Shown one piece after another: positions 1 through 5,317 of a stretch of DNA of 7,982 nt. The position numbers and the translations under genes are program-made. Source of the stretch: Deltaproteobacteria bacterium (lineage in GTDB: Bacteria; Desulfobacterota; BSN033; UBA1163); the NCBI GenBank assembly GCA_016875255.1, contig VGRU01000171.1, forward strand, positions 1-7,982, in the 5' to 3' direction. A model generated the notes under the pieces. It saw only the letters and a list, made by a program, of their open reading frames with translations. It was not told the DNA's origin and did not search any database. Position 1 is the stretch's first letter. Every line of letters starts with the position of its first letter.

Positions 1-146
1 CCATGTCGATCAACCTATGGGAGACGGAAGCAGATCTGACAACTTTTGAAACAAGTCCTATCTACAAAGAGTTGCTTGGAAAGCTTGGAAGCATTCTTGC
101 TGGCCCTCCTGCCGGAGAGCGCTACGAAGTTAGTGTTCAGGAATAG
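1..146 (+). CDS. C-terminal part of an ABM-fold monooxygenase-like protein (5' cut by window edge)
   Basis: The frame ending at the TAG at 144-146 reads SINLWETEADLTTFETSP, then YKELLGKL, then LAGPPAGERYEVSVQE. A beta strand ending in an LWE motif, an acidic helix and a final strand ending YEVSV is the usual C-terminal half of small antibiotic-biosynthesis-monooxygenase (ABM) fold proteins, which are dimeric ferredoxin-like proteins of about 95-105 residues. Only about 47 residues are visible. The ATG at 3-5 is probably an internal methionine, because a start there would remove half of the fold. ABM-fold proteins include quinol monooxygenases and heme-degrading enzymes, but the catalytic half lies outside the window, so no reaction can be assigned. 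A strong hairpin terminator follows 60 nt after the stop. The family call rests on the pattern of a short tail and is tentative. Confidence 0.6.
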   Translation, partial: MSINLWETEADLTTFETSPIYKELLGKLGSILAGPPAGERYEVSVQE

Positions 147-205
147 AATTTATCAAATACTCAGCTTTTTTTAGGGGGAAAGTGTGGAAAAGGTGAATGT
201 TACGG

Positions 206-240
206 GTGCCACCCTCTCTAAAAGAGGGTGGCACTTTTTT
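206..240 (+). terminator. Rho-independent terminator of the ABM-like gene
   Basis: A perfect 12-bp stem (206-217 with 223-234) closes a 5-nt loop and is followed by six T residues at 235-240. Orientation and position, 60 nt after the upstream stop codon, fit termination of the plus-strand gene. Confidence 0.93.
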
Positions 241-272
241 AATTAAAGGCAACCTCTAATCGTTATCTGATA

Positions 273-320
273 ACGTTCAAGACATCGTTTACTGATTTTA
301 CGTTCAGGCCATCGTTTACT
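273..320. repeat. Two direct-repeat units of 21 nt with 27-nt period
   Basis: Units at 273-293 and 300-320 agree at 19 of 21 positions; they begin ACGTTCA and end CATCGTTTACT, separated by 6 nt. The paired AAACGATG(T/G)C-TGAAC motif on the minus strand resembles the repeated ends of some insertion sequences, so this may be a leftover IS end. No transposase is present. The repeat is seen directly; its origin is a guess. Confidence 0.6.
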
Positions 321-370
321 ATTATTCTTTTGTCAACAAGGCACGATTCAGATCAAAGAACGAATAACTC

Positions 371-465
371 AGGTGTCAGGTCTACACTATTGACAAGATA
401 ATTATTAAGATTTCCCAAATAATGTCTATGGCCGGAATTGAGTCAATAGTGTAGACCTGACACCT
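371..465. repeat. Perfect 24-bp inverted repeat, MITE/REP-like element
   Basis: The arms at 371-394 and 442-465 are perfectly complementary over 24 bp (left arm begins AGGTGTCAGGTCTACAC) and enclose a 47-nt AT-rich centre. GGTGTCAGGTCTACAC-type ends are familiar to me from dispersed elements linked to Y1 (IS200/RAYT-like) transposases in environmental bacteria; this is recollection, not a search result. There is no T-run after the second arm, so it does not look like a terminator. No transposase gene lies nearby, so it would depend on one elsewhere. Confidence 0.75.
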
Positions 466-524
466 ATATCTACAAGTTTTGAAAAAAGCATGACATTCTT
501 ATCGCTGTATTAAGGTTAAGTGAT

Positions 525-563
525 AAAGGGTGGCATCCTCTTTCCAAGATGTCACCCTTTTTT
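525..563. terminator. Terminator hairpin just downstream of icd
   Basis: A 13-bp stem with one G-T pair (525-537 with 548-560) closes a 10-nt loop. On the plus strand it runs into TTTTTT (558-563). On the minus strand it starts 5 nt after the icd stop codon, but the tail there is only TTTATC. It probably ends icd transcription and also blocks plus-strand read-through toward icd. The loop-proximal bases share the GGTGGCA motif with the hairpin at 206-240. Confidence 0.8.
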
Positions 564-564
564 G

Positions 565-1770
565 TCAAAGGTTTTCAATGAGGGCTGTTCCAAATTCAGA
601 GCATTTCACTTTTTTTACTTTTTTCATCTGCCGGGCGAGATCATAGGTGACGATCTTTTGTAAGATGGTCTTCTCCAGGGCTTTGGTAATGGCCTCTCCT
701 GCCTCACTCCATTCCATATAATCGAACATCATGGCGCCTGAGAGAATGACGGAGGAAGGGTTGATCACATCCTGGTCTGCATATTTGGGTGCGCTTCCAT
801 GGGTCGCCTCAAAGACCGCTCCCTGATCTCCAATATTTGCCCCGGGCGCCATGCCCAGGCCCCCGACCTGAGCGGCCAGCGCATCGGACAGATAGTCTCC
901 GTTGAGATTGGGCGTGGCCAGGACATCATACTCGTCAGGCCGCAAGAGGATCTGTTGGAACATGGCGTCTGCAATCCGGTCTTTAAGAACGATCTTCCCT
1001 TCCGGAACATCCTTTTCTCCTGACTCGCTTTCCAAAATGATCCGGTCTCCAAATTCCTCTTTGGCCAGCTCATATCCCCAATCCCTGAAAGCCGCTTCTG
1101 TAAATTTCATGATATTGCCCTTATGAACCAGGGTCACGCTTTTTCGATTGTGAGAGAGGGCATAACGAATGGCCCTCCGAACATGGCGTTTTGTCCCGAA
1201 TCGGCTGATGGGTTTGATTCCAATCCCGGAATCTTCACGGATCACCTTTCCCAGTTCCTTCTCAAGAAACTCTCTTAAACGCAAGGCTTCTTTCGATCCC
1301 TCTCTCCACTCAATCCCTGCATAGACGTCTTCCATGTTCTCACGAAAGACCACCATATCAACCTTCTCAGGATGTTTCATCGGGCTGGGTGTTCCCGCGA
1401 TATATTTTACTGGCCGGATGCAGGAGTAGAGGTCGAGTTTATGCCGGAGCATCACATTGATGCTCCGGAACTCTCCGCCCACGGGCGTGGTCAGTGGACC
1501 TTTAATACCGATCTTATATTCCCGGATGGCCTCAATTGTTTCCTCAGGAGCCCACTCCCCTTTCAATTGAAAAGCCTTCTCTCCGGCATAGACCTCCAGC
1601 CAGTGAACCTTCCTCTTTCCTCCGTAACACTTCTCCACAGCCGCATCGAAGACGCGAACCGAAGCCCTCCAGATATCCGGCCCCACCCCATCCCCTTCAA
1701 TGAAGGGAATAATAGGGTGATCAGGGACATGCAGTTTTCCATCTGTGTAATCAATTTTTTCTCCGGGCAT
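565..1770 (-). CDS. icd: NADP-dependent isocitrate dehydrogenase
   Basis: This enzyme decarboxylates isocitrate to 2-oxoglutarate in the cytoplasmic TCA cycle and produces NADPH. The 401-residue protein aligns by eye with E. coli Icd (416 aa) almost end to end. Visible landmarks are the N-terminal [11 protein letters not shown] (20-30), [10 protein letters not shown] (90-99), the substrate-loop serine in FRSINV (Ser103, matching the E. coli Ser113 phosphorylation site), [13 protein letters not shown] with catalytic Tyr150, [11 protein letters not shown] with Lys217, and [17 protein letters not shown] with metal-binding Asp292 and Asp296. NADP rather than NAD use is indicated by HGSAPKY (Lys329, Tyr330) and by Tyr376 and Arg380 in VTYDLAR. 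A GGAGGG lies 13 nt before the ATG, slightly far but usable. A terminator hairpin starts 5 nt past the stop. No aceK kinase/phosphatase gene is visible, so regulation at Ser103 cannot be judged. Confidence 0.97.
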   Translation of the reverse strand: MPGEKIDYTDGKLHVPDHPIIPFIEGDGVGPDIWRASVRVFDAAVEKCYGGKRKVHWLEVYAGEKAFQLKGEWAPEETIEAIREYKIGIKGPLTTPVGGEFRSINVMLRHKLDLYSCIRPVKYIAGTPSPMKHPEKVDMVVFRENMEDVYAGIEWREGSKEALRLREFLEKELGKVIREDSGIGIKPISRFGTKRHVRRAIRYALSHNRKSVTLVHKGNIMKFTEAAFRDWGYELAKEEFGDRIILESESGEKDVPEGKIVLKDRIADAMFQQILLRPDEYDVLATPNLNGDYLSDALAAQVGGLGMAPGANIGDQGAVFEATHGSAPKYADQDVINPSSVILSGAMMFDYMEWSEAGEAITKALEKTILQKIVTYDLARQMKKVKKVKCSEFGTALIENL

Positions 1771-1812
1771 AAAGGTTTAGTCTCCCTCCGTTACCTATCA
1801 GCTATAAGCTAT

Positions 1813-1884
1813 GTAGGGCAAGGCTTTAGCCTTGCATGCCTGCTACAGGCAGGCATTATAAGCAACCCTAAAGGGTTGCCCTAC
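1813..1884. repeat. Cloverleaf-like REP element (three hairpins inside an outer stem)
   Basis: Three hairpins, each with an 8-bp stem, lie in a row: 1818-1825/1828-1835, 1836-1843/1849-1856 and 1862-1869/1872-1879. The flanks GTAGGGCAA (1813-1821) and TTGCCCTAC (1876-1884) are also complementary, so an outer stem can form in competition with the first and third hairpins. It fills the gap between fabF and icd. Multi-stem palindromes with AAGGCTTTAGCCTT and CCCTAAAGGG cores are common dispersed repeats in environmental bacterial genomes. The minus strand contains a perfect TATAAT (from 1855-1860) but no matching -35. Confidence 0.85.
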
Positions 1885-1924
1885 TACGATTAAATTTATT
1901 TAAATTGCTCAATGTAGGTAGACA

Positions 1925-3145
1925 TTATTCGCTCCTATGTTTATACCTCCCAAAAACCAACGCGGTGCAATTTCCTCCAAAAGCGAACGAGTTGGAGAGA
2001 ACAACGTTGACTTCTCTCCCCCGGGCCTTTCCTGGGACATAATCGAGATCGCAATCTTCATCGCCTTCCCGGTGATGAAGGGTGGGAGGAATGAAATGAT
2101 AAACGATGGAAAGAACCGATGCTACTGCTTCAATGGCGCCTGCCGATCCCAGGCAGTGTCCCACCATCGACTTAATCGAACTGATGGGGATGGCATACGC
2201 TCTCTTTCCAAATACCTTCTTAATGGCAATGGATTCCACCTTATCGTTCAGAGGTGTCCCTGTTCCATGGGCATTGATATGATCGACCTGATCAGGAGAT
2301 ACACCGCCCTCTTCCATCGCCTCTTTCATCACCCGGGCCTCAATCACTCCGTTGGGCTCGGGCGCGGTAATATGATGGGCCTCTCCGCCTATTCCATATC
2401 CCAGGAACTCTGAATAGACCCTCGCTCCCCTTCTCACTGCTTCTTCATAATCTTCCAGGATTAAGATGGCGGCTCCTTCGCCCAGAGACATTCCAGCCCT
2501 CTTCCGATCAAAAGGCCTGCAGGGAGAAGGGTCCATCGCCTTCAGGGAATTGAATCCGCCAAAGGTAAGTTCGCACAGGGAATCGCTTCCTCCGCAGACC
2601 ACTGCTTTACAGTCACCCTTCCGGATGAGATCAGCTCCATAACCAATGGAGGTGGCCGATGAACTGCACGCTGTGGTGATTGTGGCTTTGGGTCCTGAAA
2701 ATCGAAATCTTTCTGCGATTCGACTGGTTGTAAAACTCGGTATGAAAGGAAAGATGAGAGAGGGGCTCGATTTCCCTCTTAGCAGAATTTCCCTGTGGTA
2801 GGCTTCTGCTTCCAACATCCCTCCTGCGCCTGCCCCCAGGCATACCCCTATTTCTTCAGGAGGATAGGAATCGATTCCGGAATCTTTCACCGCCTCTTCA
2901 GCCGCAATGAGGCCCAATTGATCCGTTCTCGAAAGCCTCTTCAGCTCTCTCTTTTTAAAATATTTCTCAGGTTGATAACCCCTGACTTCGGCTCCGATCC
3001 TGGAGGGATATTTTGAGGTATCAAAAAGGGTGACCGGACCAATGCCTGAACGGCCCTCTTTCAGGGATTGGGCAAACTCATCCACACTCTTCCCGATCGA
3101 ACAGAAAATACCCATACCTGTAATGACGACGCGCTTCGATTTCAT
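1925..3145 (-). CDS. fabF: Beta-ketoacyl-ACP synthase II-like condensing enzyme
   Basis: KAS I/II enzymes join malonyl-ACP to an acyl-ACP with loss of CO2 during cytoplasmic fatty acid elongation. The 406-residue length is normal for FabF (about 410). The thiolase-fold landmarks are in order: N-terminal RVVITGMG (5-12), the nucleophile Cys160 in TTACSSSATS, His293 in NAHGTGTPLND, Lys325 and His330 in SSIKSMVGHCLGSAGAIEA, and the C-terminal glycine-rich SNSFAFGGNCTALVF (384-398). All Cys-His-His residues are present, so it should be active. The GTPLNDKVES stretch and the CSSSATS nucleophile elbow differ a little from E. coli FabF. No acpP, fabG or other fatty acid gene is adjacent, so a role in a specialised acyl product cannot be excluded. 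Only a weak AAGG lies before the ATG. It shares a strand with icd but the 154-nt gap holds a REP. Confidence 0.9.
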   Translation of the reverse strand: MKSKRVVITGMGIFCSIGKSVDEFAQSLKEGRSGIGPVTLFDTSKYPSRIGAEVRGYQPEKYFKKRELKRLSRTDQLGLIAAEEAVKDSGIDSYPPEEIGVCLGAGAGGMLEAEAYHREILLRGKSSPSLIFPFIPSFTTSRIAERFRFSGPKATITTACSSSATSIGYGADLIRKGDCKAVVCGGSDSLCELTFGGFNSLKAMDPSPCRPFDRKRAGMSLGEGAAILILEDYEEAVRRGARVYSEFLGYGIGGEAHHITAPEPNGVIEARVMKEAMEEGGVSPDQVDHINAHGTGTPLNDKVESIAIKKVFGKRAYAIPISSIKSMVGHCLGSAGAIEAVASVLSIVYHFIPPTLHHREGDEDCDLDYVPGKARGREVNVVLSNSFAFGGNCTALVFGRYKHRSE

Positions 3146-3220
3146 CGGACTGCCTTATGTATATCATTTTCAATCAAAGGCTCGCAAGACAGCCTTGTAT
3201 GATAAAGTTAAATCCGCTTC

Positions 3221-3249
3221 TTGATAGATAGAAAAAACTGGGGTATTAT
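3221..3249 (+). promoter_or_regulatory. Sigma-70-type promoter of the ferritin-like gene
   Basis: TTGATA (3221-3226) and TATTAT (3244-3249) are separated by exactly 17 nt, each one base from consensus. Transcription would start near 3256 and give a leader of about 50 nt ending in the strong GGGAGGA (3294-3300), 6 nt before the ATG at 3307. Confidence 0.75.
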
Positions 3250-3306
3250 AAAAATATCTCAAATATCAACAAGTGTAGAAGAAATCTCTAAAAGGGAGGA
3301 AGGATC

Positions 3307-3828
3307 ATGAACGAAAAAGATCGTTTAAATGCTCTGGAGGTGGCGCTCAATAATGAGATAAGGGAGAGGGAATTCTATCTTAAAAATGCGGACCGGACGC
3401 AGAACCTCCTCGGCAAAAAAATGTTTCGGCAGATCGGGGATGATGAACTGGAGCATTATGAACGGCTGAAACAGCTCCATCAAAAGTGGGCAAAGCAGGA
3501 AAAATGGCCCGAGACCGTTCCCCTCAAAGTTAAAGACACGATCGTGAAGGATATTCTGGTCGAATTTCTTAAGAAGGTGGATGAAACCAAAGGAGACTCG
3601 GATGATTTAGCGGCTGTCCGAACGGCGCTCGACTTCGAAGCAAAGGGGGCAAAGTTCTATGCCGAAATAAGAGACGCCTCATCCGATCCCAAAGAGAAAC
3701 AGTTCTTCGACCTCCTTGCCAGGATGGAAAACGAACACTACCTTTCCCTCAAGGACACTGAGGAATATTTCATCGATCCTGCCTCGTGGTATCGAAAGAT
3801 GGAACATCATACCCTTGATGGAGGGTAG
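3307..3828 (+). CDS. Rubrerythrin-like diiron ferritin-family protein without rubredoxin domain
   Basis: The 173-residue, highly charged, all-helical protein shows two copies of the rubrerythrin diiron signature. Helix A has Glu17 seven residues before Tyr24, helix B has Glu47-x-x-His50 in DDELEHYERL, helix C has Glu111 seven residues before Tyr118, and helix D has Glu141-x-x-His144. These are the expected ligands of a carboxylate-bridged diiron site. There are no CxxC pairs, so the rubredoxin domain that feeds electrons to classical rubrerythrin is missing. Family members of this size are cytoplasmic and are thought to act in peroxide reduction or iron handling, mostly in anaerobes and microaerophiles; the exact activity here is not determined. 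A strong ribosome binding site and the promoter at 3221-3249 support the start. It is transcribed alone, divergent from fabF. Confidence 0.88.
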   Translation: MNEKDRLNALEVALNNEIREREFYLKNADRTQNLLGKKMFRQIGDDELEHYERLKQLHQKWAKQEKWPETVPLKVKDTIVKDILVEFLKKVDETKGDSDDLAAVRTALDFEAKGAKFYAEIRDASSDPKEKQFFDLLARMENEHYLSLKDTEEYFIDPASWYRKMEHHTLDGG

Positions 3829-3840
3829 ACTTCCATTTTA

Positions 3841-3868
3841 GATTGCGGATTTCGGATTGAGGATTGGG
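3841..3868. repeat. Four tandem heptamers (GATTNNG)
   Basis: Four 7-nt units follow one another directly: GATTGCG, GATTTCG, GATTGAG, GATTGGG. All share GATT and a final G. They begin 13 nt after the ferritin-like stop codon. Short heptamer arrays of this kind are known as dispersed intergenic repeats in some bacteria. Confidence 0.75.
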
Positions 3869-3895
3869 AAACCTAAATAAAAATATTGGTAACAC

Positions 3896-4033
3896 TTTAG
3901 CGCTTTGAAAAATAAAAAAATGTGCCTTGTAGTGAAGGGCTTTATGCCCGTTAACAAACAGGAACGGTGGGATTTCGAGCCAGATATACGGCCACGAGGG
4001 CCTACACTACAGGCATTTTTCAAAGTTCTAAAT
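3896..4033. repeat. Imperfect long inverted repeat, REP/MITE-like
   Basis: The left arm (3896-3934) contains TTTAGCGCTTTGAAAAAT and later TGCCTTGTAGTG. The right arm (4005-4033) contains CACTACAGGCA and ATTTTTCAAAGTTCTAAA. The two are complementary apart from a roughly 10-nt insertion in the left arm and a few mismatches. Between the arms lie smaller stems such as GGGC-TTTAT-GCCC (3938-3949). No open frame or transposase is inside, so it is a non-autonomous palindromic element. Confidence 0.75.
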
Positions 4034-4061
4034 TGATACAAATATTGAAATTTCTCAAGCT

Positions 4062-4133
4062 TGTCATCCTGAACTTGTTTCAGGATCTGGGGTTCGAATC
4101 AAAACGAGATGCCGAAACTAGTTCGGCATGACA
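4062..4133. repeat. Two-hairpin REP element
   Basis: Hairpin one has an 8-bp stem with a 5-nt loop (4066-4073 with 4079-4086, ATCCTGAA/TTCAGGAT). Hairpin two has the same geometry (4109-4116 with 4122-4129, ATGCCGAA/TTCGGCAT). TGTCAT at the left edge and ATGACA at the right edge pair as an outer stem. The TGTCATCCTGAACTTGTTTC type is a familiar, widely dispersed REP sequence in bacterial genomes. It lies downstream of the holin-like gene. Confidence 0.85.
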
Positions 4134-4199
4134 CCCTTTTCTTTTTTAATGTTAAAAGGAAATTCTCAGATTTCATGAGCCAGTATCTGAAACCAGAAG

Positions 4200-4541
4200 T
4201 TACCGGGGAACAAATCTGGACAGAATCCAGCTAACAATGCTAATGAGGATGACCCCCAGCACTGCTCCCATAAAGCCGTTCACATGAAATCCCCTCACCA
4301 GGGCTGAGACCAGCCAGAGCATCAGTCCATTGATGACCAGCAGAAAGAGGCCAAGGGTCAAGATCGTGACGGGGAAAGTGAAAAAGACCAGTAAGGGCCG
4401 TAGAGTCGCATTGATAATTCCCAGAAGAAAAGCGGCCACTAAAGCCGCCCAGAAGCTATCCACCCAGATCAAGCTCGGGAAAAGGTAAGCAATGATCAGA
4501 ATGGCCACCATGTTGATGATCAGACGAACGATAATGAACAT
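4200..4541 (-). CDS. Four-helix membrane protein of the phage-holin-4-2 / YvlD family
   Basis: The 113-residue protein is almost entirely hydrophobic, with four predicted membrane helices at about residues 3-25, 29-48, 52-79 and 88-108. The motif from GIINATLRPLL (41-51) through FPVTILTLGLFLLVINGLMLWL (56-77) is characteristic of the family annotated as phage holin family 4, superfamily IV, which includes chromosomal YvlD. Despite the name, these genes are usually chromosomal and not linked to a prophage. No lysin, spanin or other phage gene is present here, so a holin role is not supported. The function in the cytoplasmic membrane is unknown; YvlD-like proteins are often linked to envelope stress. 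A good AGGAAG lies 6 nt before the ATG, and a promoter is visible at 4572-4600. Confidence 0.88.
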   Translation of the reverse strand: MFIIVRLIINMVAILIIAYLFPSLIWVDSFWAALVAAFLLGIINATLRPLLVFFTFPVTILTLGLFLLVINGLMLWLVSALVRGFHVNGFMGAVLGVILISIVSWILSRFVPR

Positions 4542-4571
4542 CTATTCTTCCTGCCTTTCTCTTTCTGCTTA

Positions 4572-4600
4572 ACCATAAACCTCTTCATCCATCCAGTCAA
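4572..4600 (-). promoter_or_regulatory. Sigma-70-type promoter of the holin-like gene
   Basis: On the minus strand TTGACT (4600-4595) and TATGGT (4577-4572) are separated by 17 nt, and the ATG follows about 30 nt downstream of the -10. It faces away from the bioY promoter. Confidence 0.6.
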
Positions 4601-4628
4601 CCCTTTTTTTGACTATTTTTCGAGCCCA

Positions 4629-4657
4629 TTGACAGAGGTAAGATTATTTGTTAACCT
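4629..4657 (+). promoter_or_regulatory. Probable bioY promoter, overlapped by the BirA site
   Basis: A perfect -35 TTGACA (4629-4634) is followed after 17 nt by TAACCT (4652-4657), a weak -10. The -10 lies inside the left half-site of the BirA operator, so bound repressor would block RNA polymerase directly. The -35 is convincing; the exact -10 is less certain. Confidence 0.55.
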
Positions 4658-4679
4658 TACTTAAAATTTTGGTTGACAA
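4648..4679 (+). promoter_or_regulatory. BirA operator (biotin repressor box)
   Basis: TTGTTAACC (4648-4656), 14 intervening nt, then GGTTGACAA (4671-4679). The half-sites are inverted repeats matching at 8 of 9 positions, and half-site sequence and spacing fit the TTGTnAACC-N14/15-GGTTnACAA pattern known for BirA operators at biotin genes. It ends 22 nt before the bioY start. Biotinyl-AMP-loaded BirA would bind as a dimer and repress the transporter. This implies that the host's biotin protein ligase has an N-terminal DNA-binding domain; birA itself is not in the window. Confidence 0.88.
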
Positions 4680-4701
4680 TTAAACGGAAAGGGGAAAGCT
4701 T

Positions 4702-5244
4702 GTGTCGGTTGAAAAGTTGAGGCTCGTCGTTCTATCATCTCTCATGGCAGGCCTGATGGCCGTGGGAGCCTATATCCATGTGCCGATTGGACCTGTTCCC
4801 ATCGTTCTGACAAACCTCTTCGTCCTTCTCGCAGGACTTCTTTTGGGAAGTCGCTGGGGAGTGGCCAGCGCAGGCCTCTACCTTCTCGTCGGAACCATTG
4901 GTATGCCTGTCTTCTATGGCGGCAAAGGCGGATTGGTCCATATTCTTGGTCCAACCGGCGGCTATCTCTTCGGATTCATTCTCTGTGCATGGATCACGGG
5001 TTTTACCTCCGAACGGTTCCGACACTCTCTGGTCGGAGGGATCTTTGCCGTCATCATCGGTTCGCTCATCGTCTATGGTCTTGGAGTCCCCTGGCTCAAA
5101 ATGATGACCAACATGCCCTGGAATAAGGCATGGATGGTTGGGATGATTCCTTTTCTCATTGGAGATGCAATGAAAGCCGCTGTCGCTATCATTCTGGCCC
5201 GTGCTGTCAGACCTATGTTGAATCGTCAACACATGAACGAATAG
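4702..5244 (+). CDS. bioY: Biotin ECF transporter S component BioY
   Basis: BioY is the membrane-embedded substrate-binding subunit that captures biotin for an energy-coupling-factor transporter. The 180-residue length is normal and about six membrane helices can be placed. Family signatures are HVPIGPVPIVLTNLFVLLAG (26-45), the glycine-rich GPTGGYLFGF (83-92) that defines BioY, and PFLIGDAMKA (150-159) near the C-terminus. The start is a GTG with GGAAAGGGG about 7 nt upstream; no ATG lies between it and the first helix. A BirA operator lies directly upstream. The ATPase gene follows after 73 nt and then bioN, making a complete three-part transporter, although some BioY proteins can work with few or no partners. 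The stop codon lies inside the left arm of a repeat hairpin. Confidence 0.95.
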   Translation: MSVEKLRLVVLSSLMAGLMAVGAYIHVPIGPVPIVLTNLFVLLAGLLLGSRWGVASAGLYLLVGTIGMPVFYGGKGGLVHILGPTGGYLFGFILCAWITGFTSERFRHSLVGGIFAVIIGSLIVYGLGVPWLKMMTNMPWNKAWMVGMIPFLIGDAMKAAVAIILARAVRPMLNRQHMNE

Positions 5245-5307
5245 TTCGAATGATAACGAATTTTACGAAATATTCGAGCCATTCGTTACCATTCGTTTTA
5301 TTCGTGT
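5235..5307. repeat. Hairpin of 9-nt CGAAT units between bioY and bioM
   Basis: The arms 5235-5261 and 5281-5307 are complementary at 21 of 27 positions, with a near-perfect inner 15 bp (5247-5261 with 5281-5295, one mismatch). Each arm is three 9-nt units with a CGAAT (left) or ATTCG (right) core. A smaller CGAA/TTCG hairpin sits in the loop. The left arm includes the last codons and the stop of bioY; the right arm ends 10 nt before the bioM start. Confidence 0.8.
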
Positions 5308-5317
5308 AGTAGTCATT

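Larger units (their letters stand above)
147..564. other. Gene-free interval with terminators and repeats
   Basis: This 418-nt stretch lies between the convergent ABM-like gene (+) and icd (-). It holds a terminator hairpin (206-240), two direct-repeat units (273-293 and 300-320), a perfect 24-bp inverted repeat (371-394 with 442-465) and a second terminator-like hairpin (525-563). I see no coding frame with a ribosome binding site and no tRNA-like fold. Confidence 0.8.
3829..4199. other. Gene-free interval made of repeats
   Basis: This 371-nt stretch between the convergent ferritin-like gene and the holin-like gene holds heptamer repeats (3841-3868), an imperfect long inverted repeat (3896-4033) and a two-hairpin REP (4062-4133). 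The frames open here have no ribosome binding site and no recognisable protein. No strong terminator for the ferritin-like gene is visible. Confidence 0.8.

Noticed and set aside
147..564. CRISPR-like array at the direct repeats
   Set aside because: There are only two units with a 6-nt gap, far too close for spacers, and no cas gene is nearby.
4088..4104. GGTTCGAATC, which resembles a tRNA T-arm loop
   Set aside because: The bases around the loop do not form the 5-bp T stem, and no acceptor, D or anticodon arm can be placed. It is the spacer between the two hairpins of a REP.
4200..4541. Prophage remnant suggested by the holin-like gene
   Set aside because: No other phage gene, integrase or attachment site is present, and this family is widespread on chromosomes outside prophages.
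4542..4701. Riboswitch in the bioY leader
   Set aside because: The leader is short and contains the BirA site; I see no conserved riboswitch-like fold, and biotin genes are normally controlled by protein repressors.
4735..5232. Open frame of 165 codons antisense to bioY
   Set aside because: The translation is a low-hydrophobicity shadow of the bioY membrane codons with no domain and no ribosome binding site.
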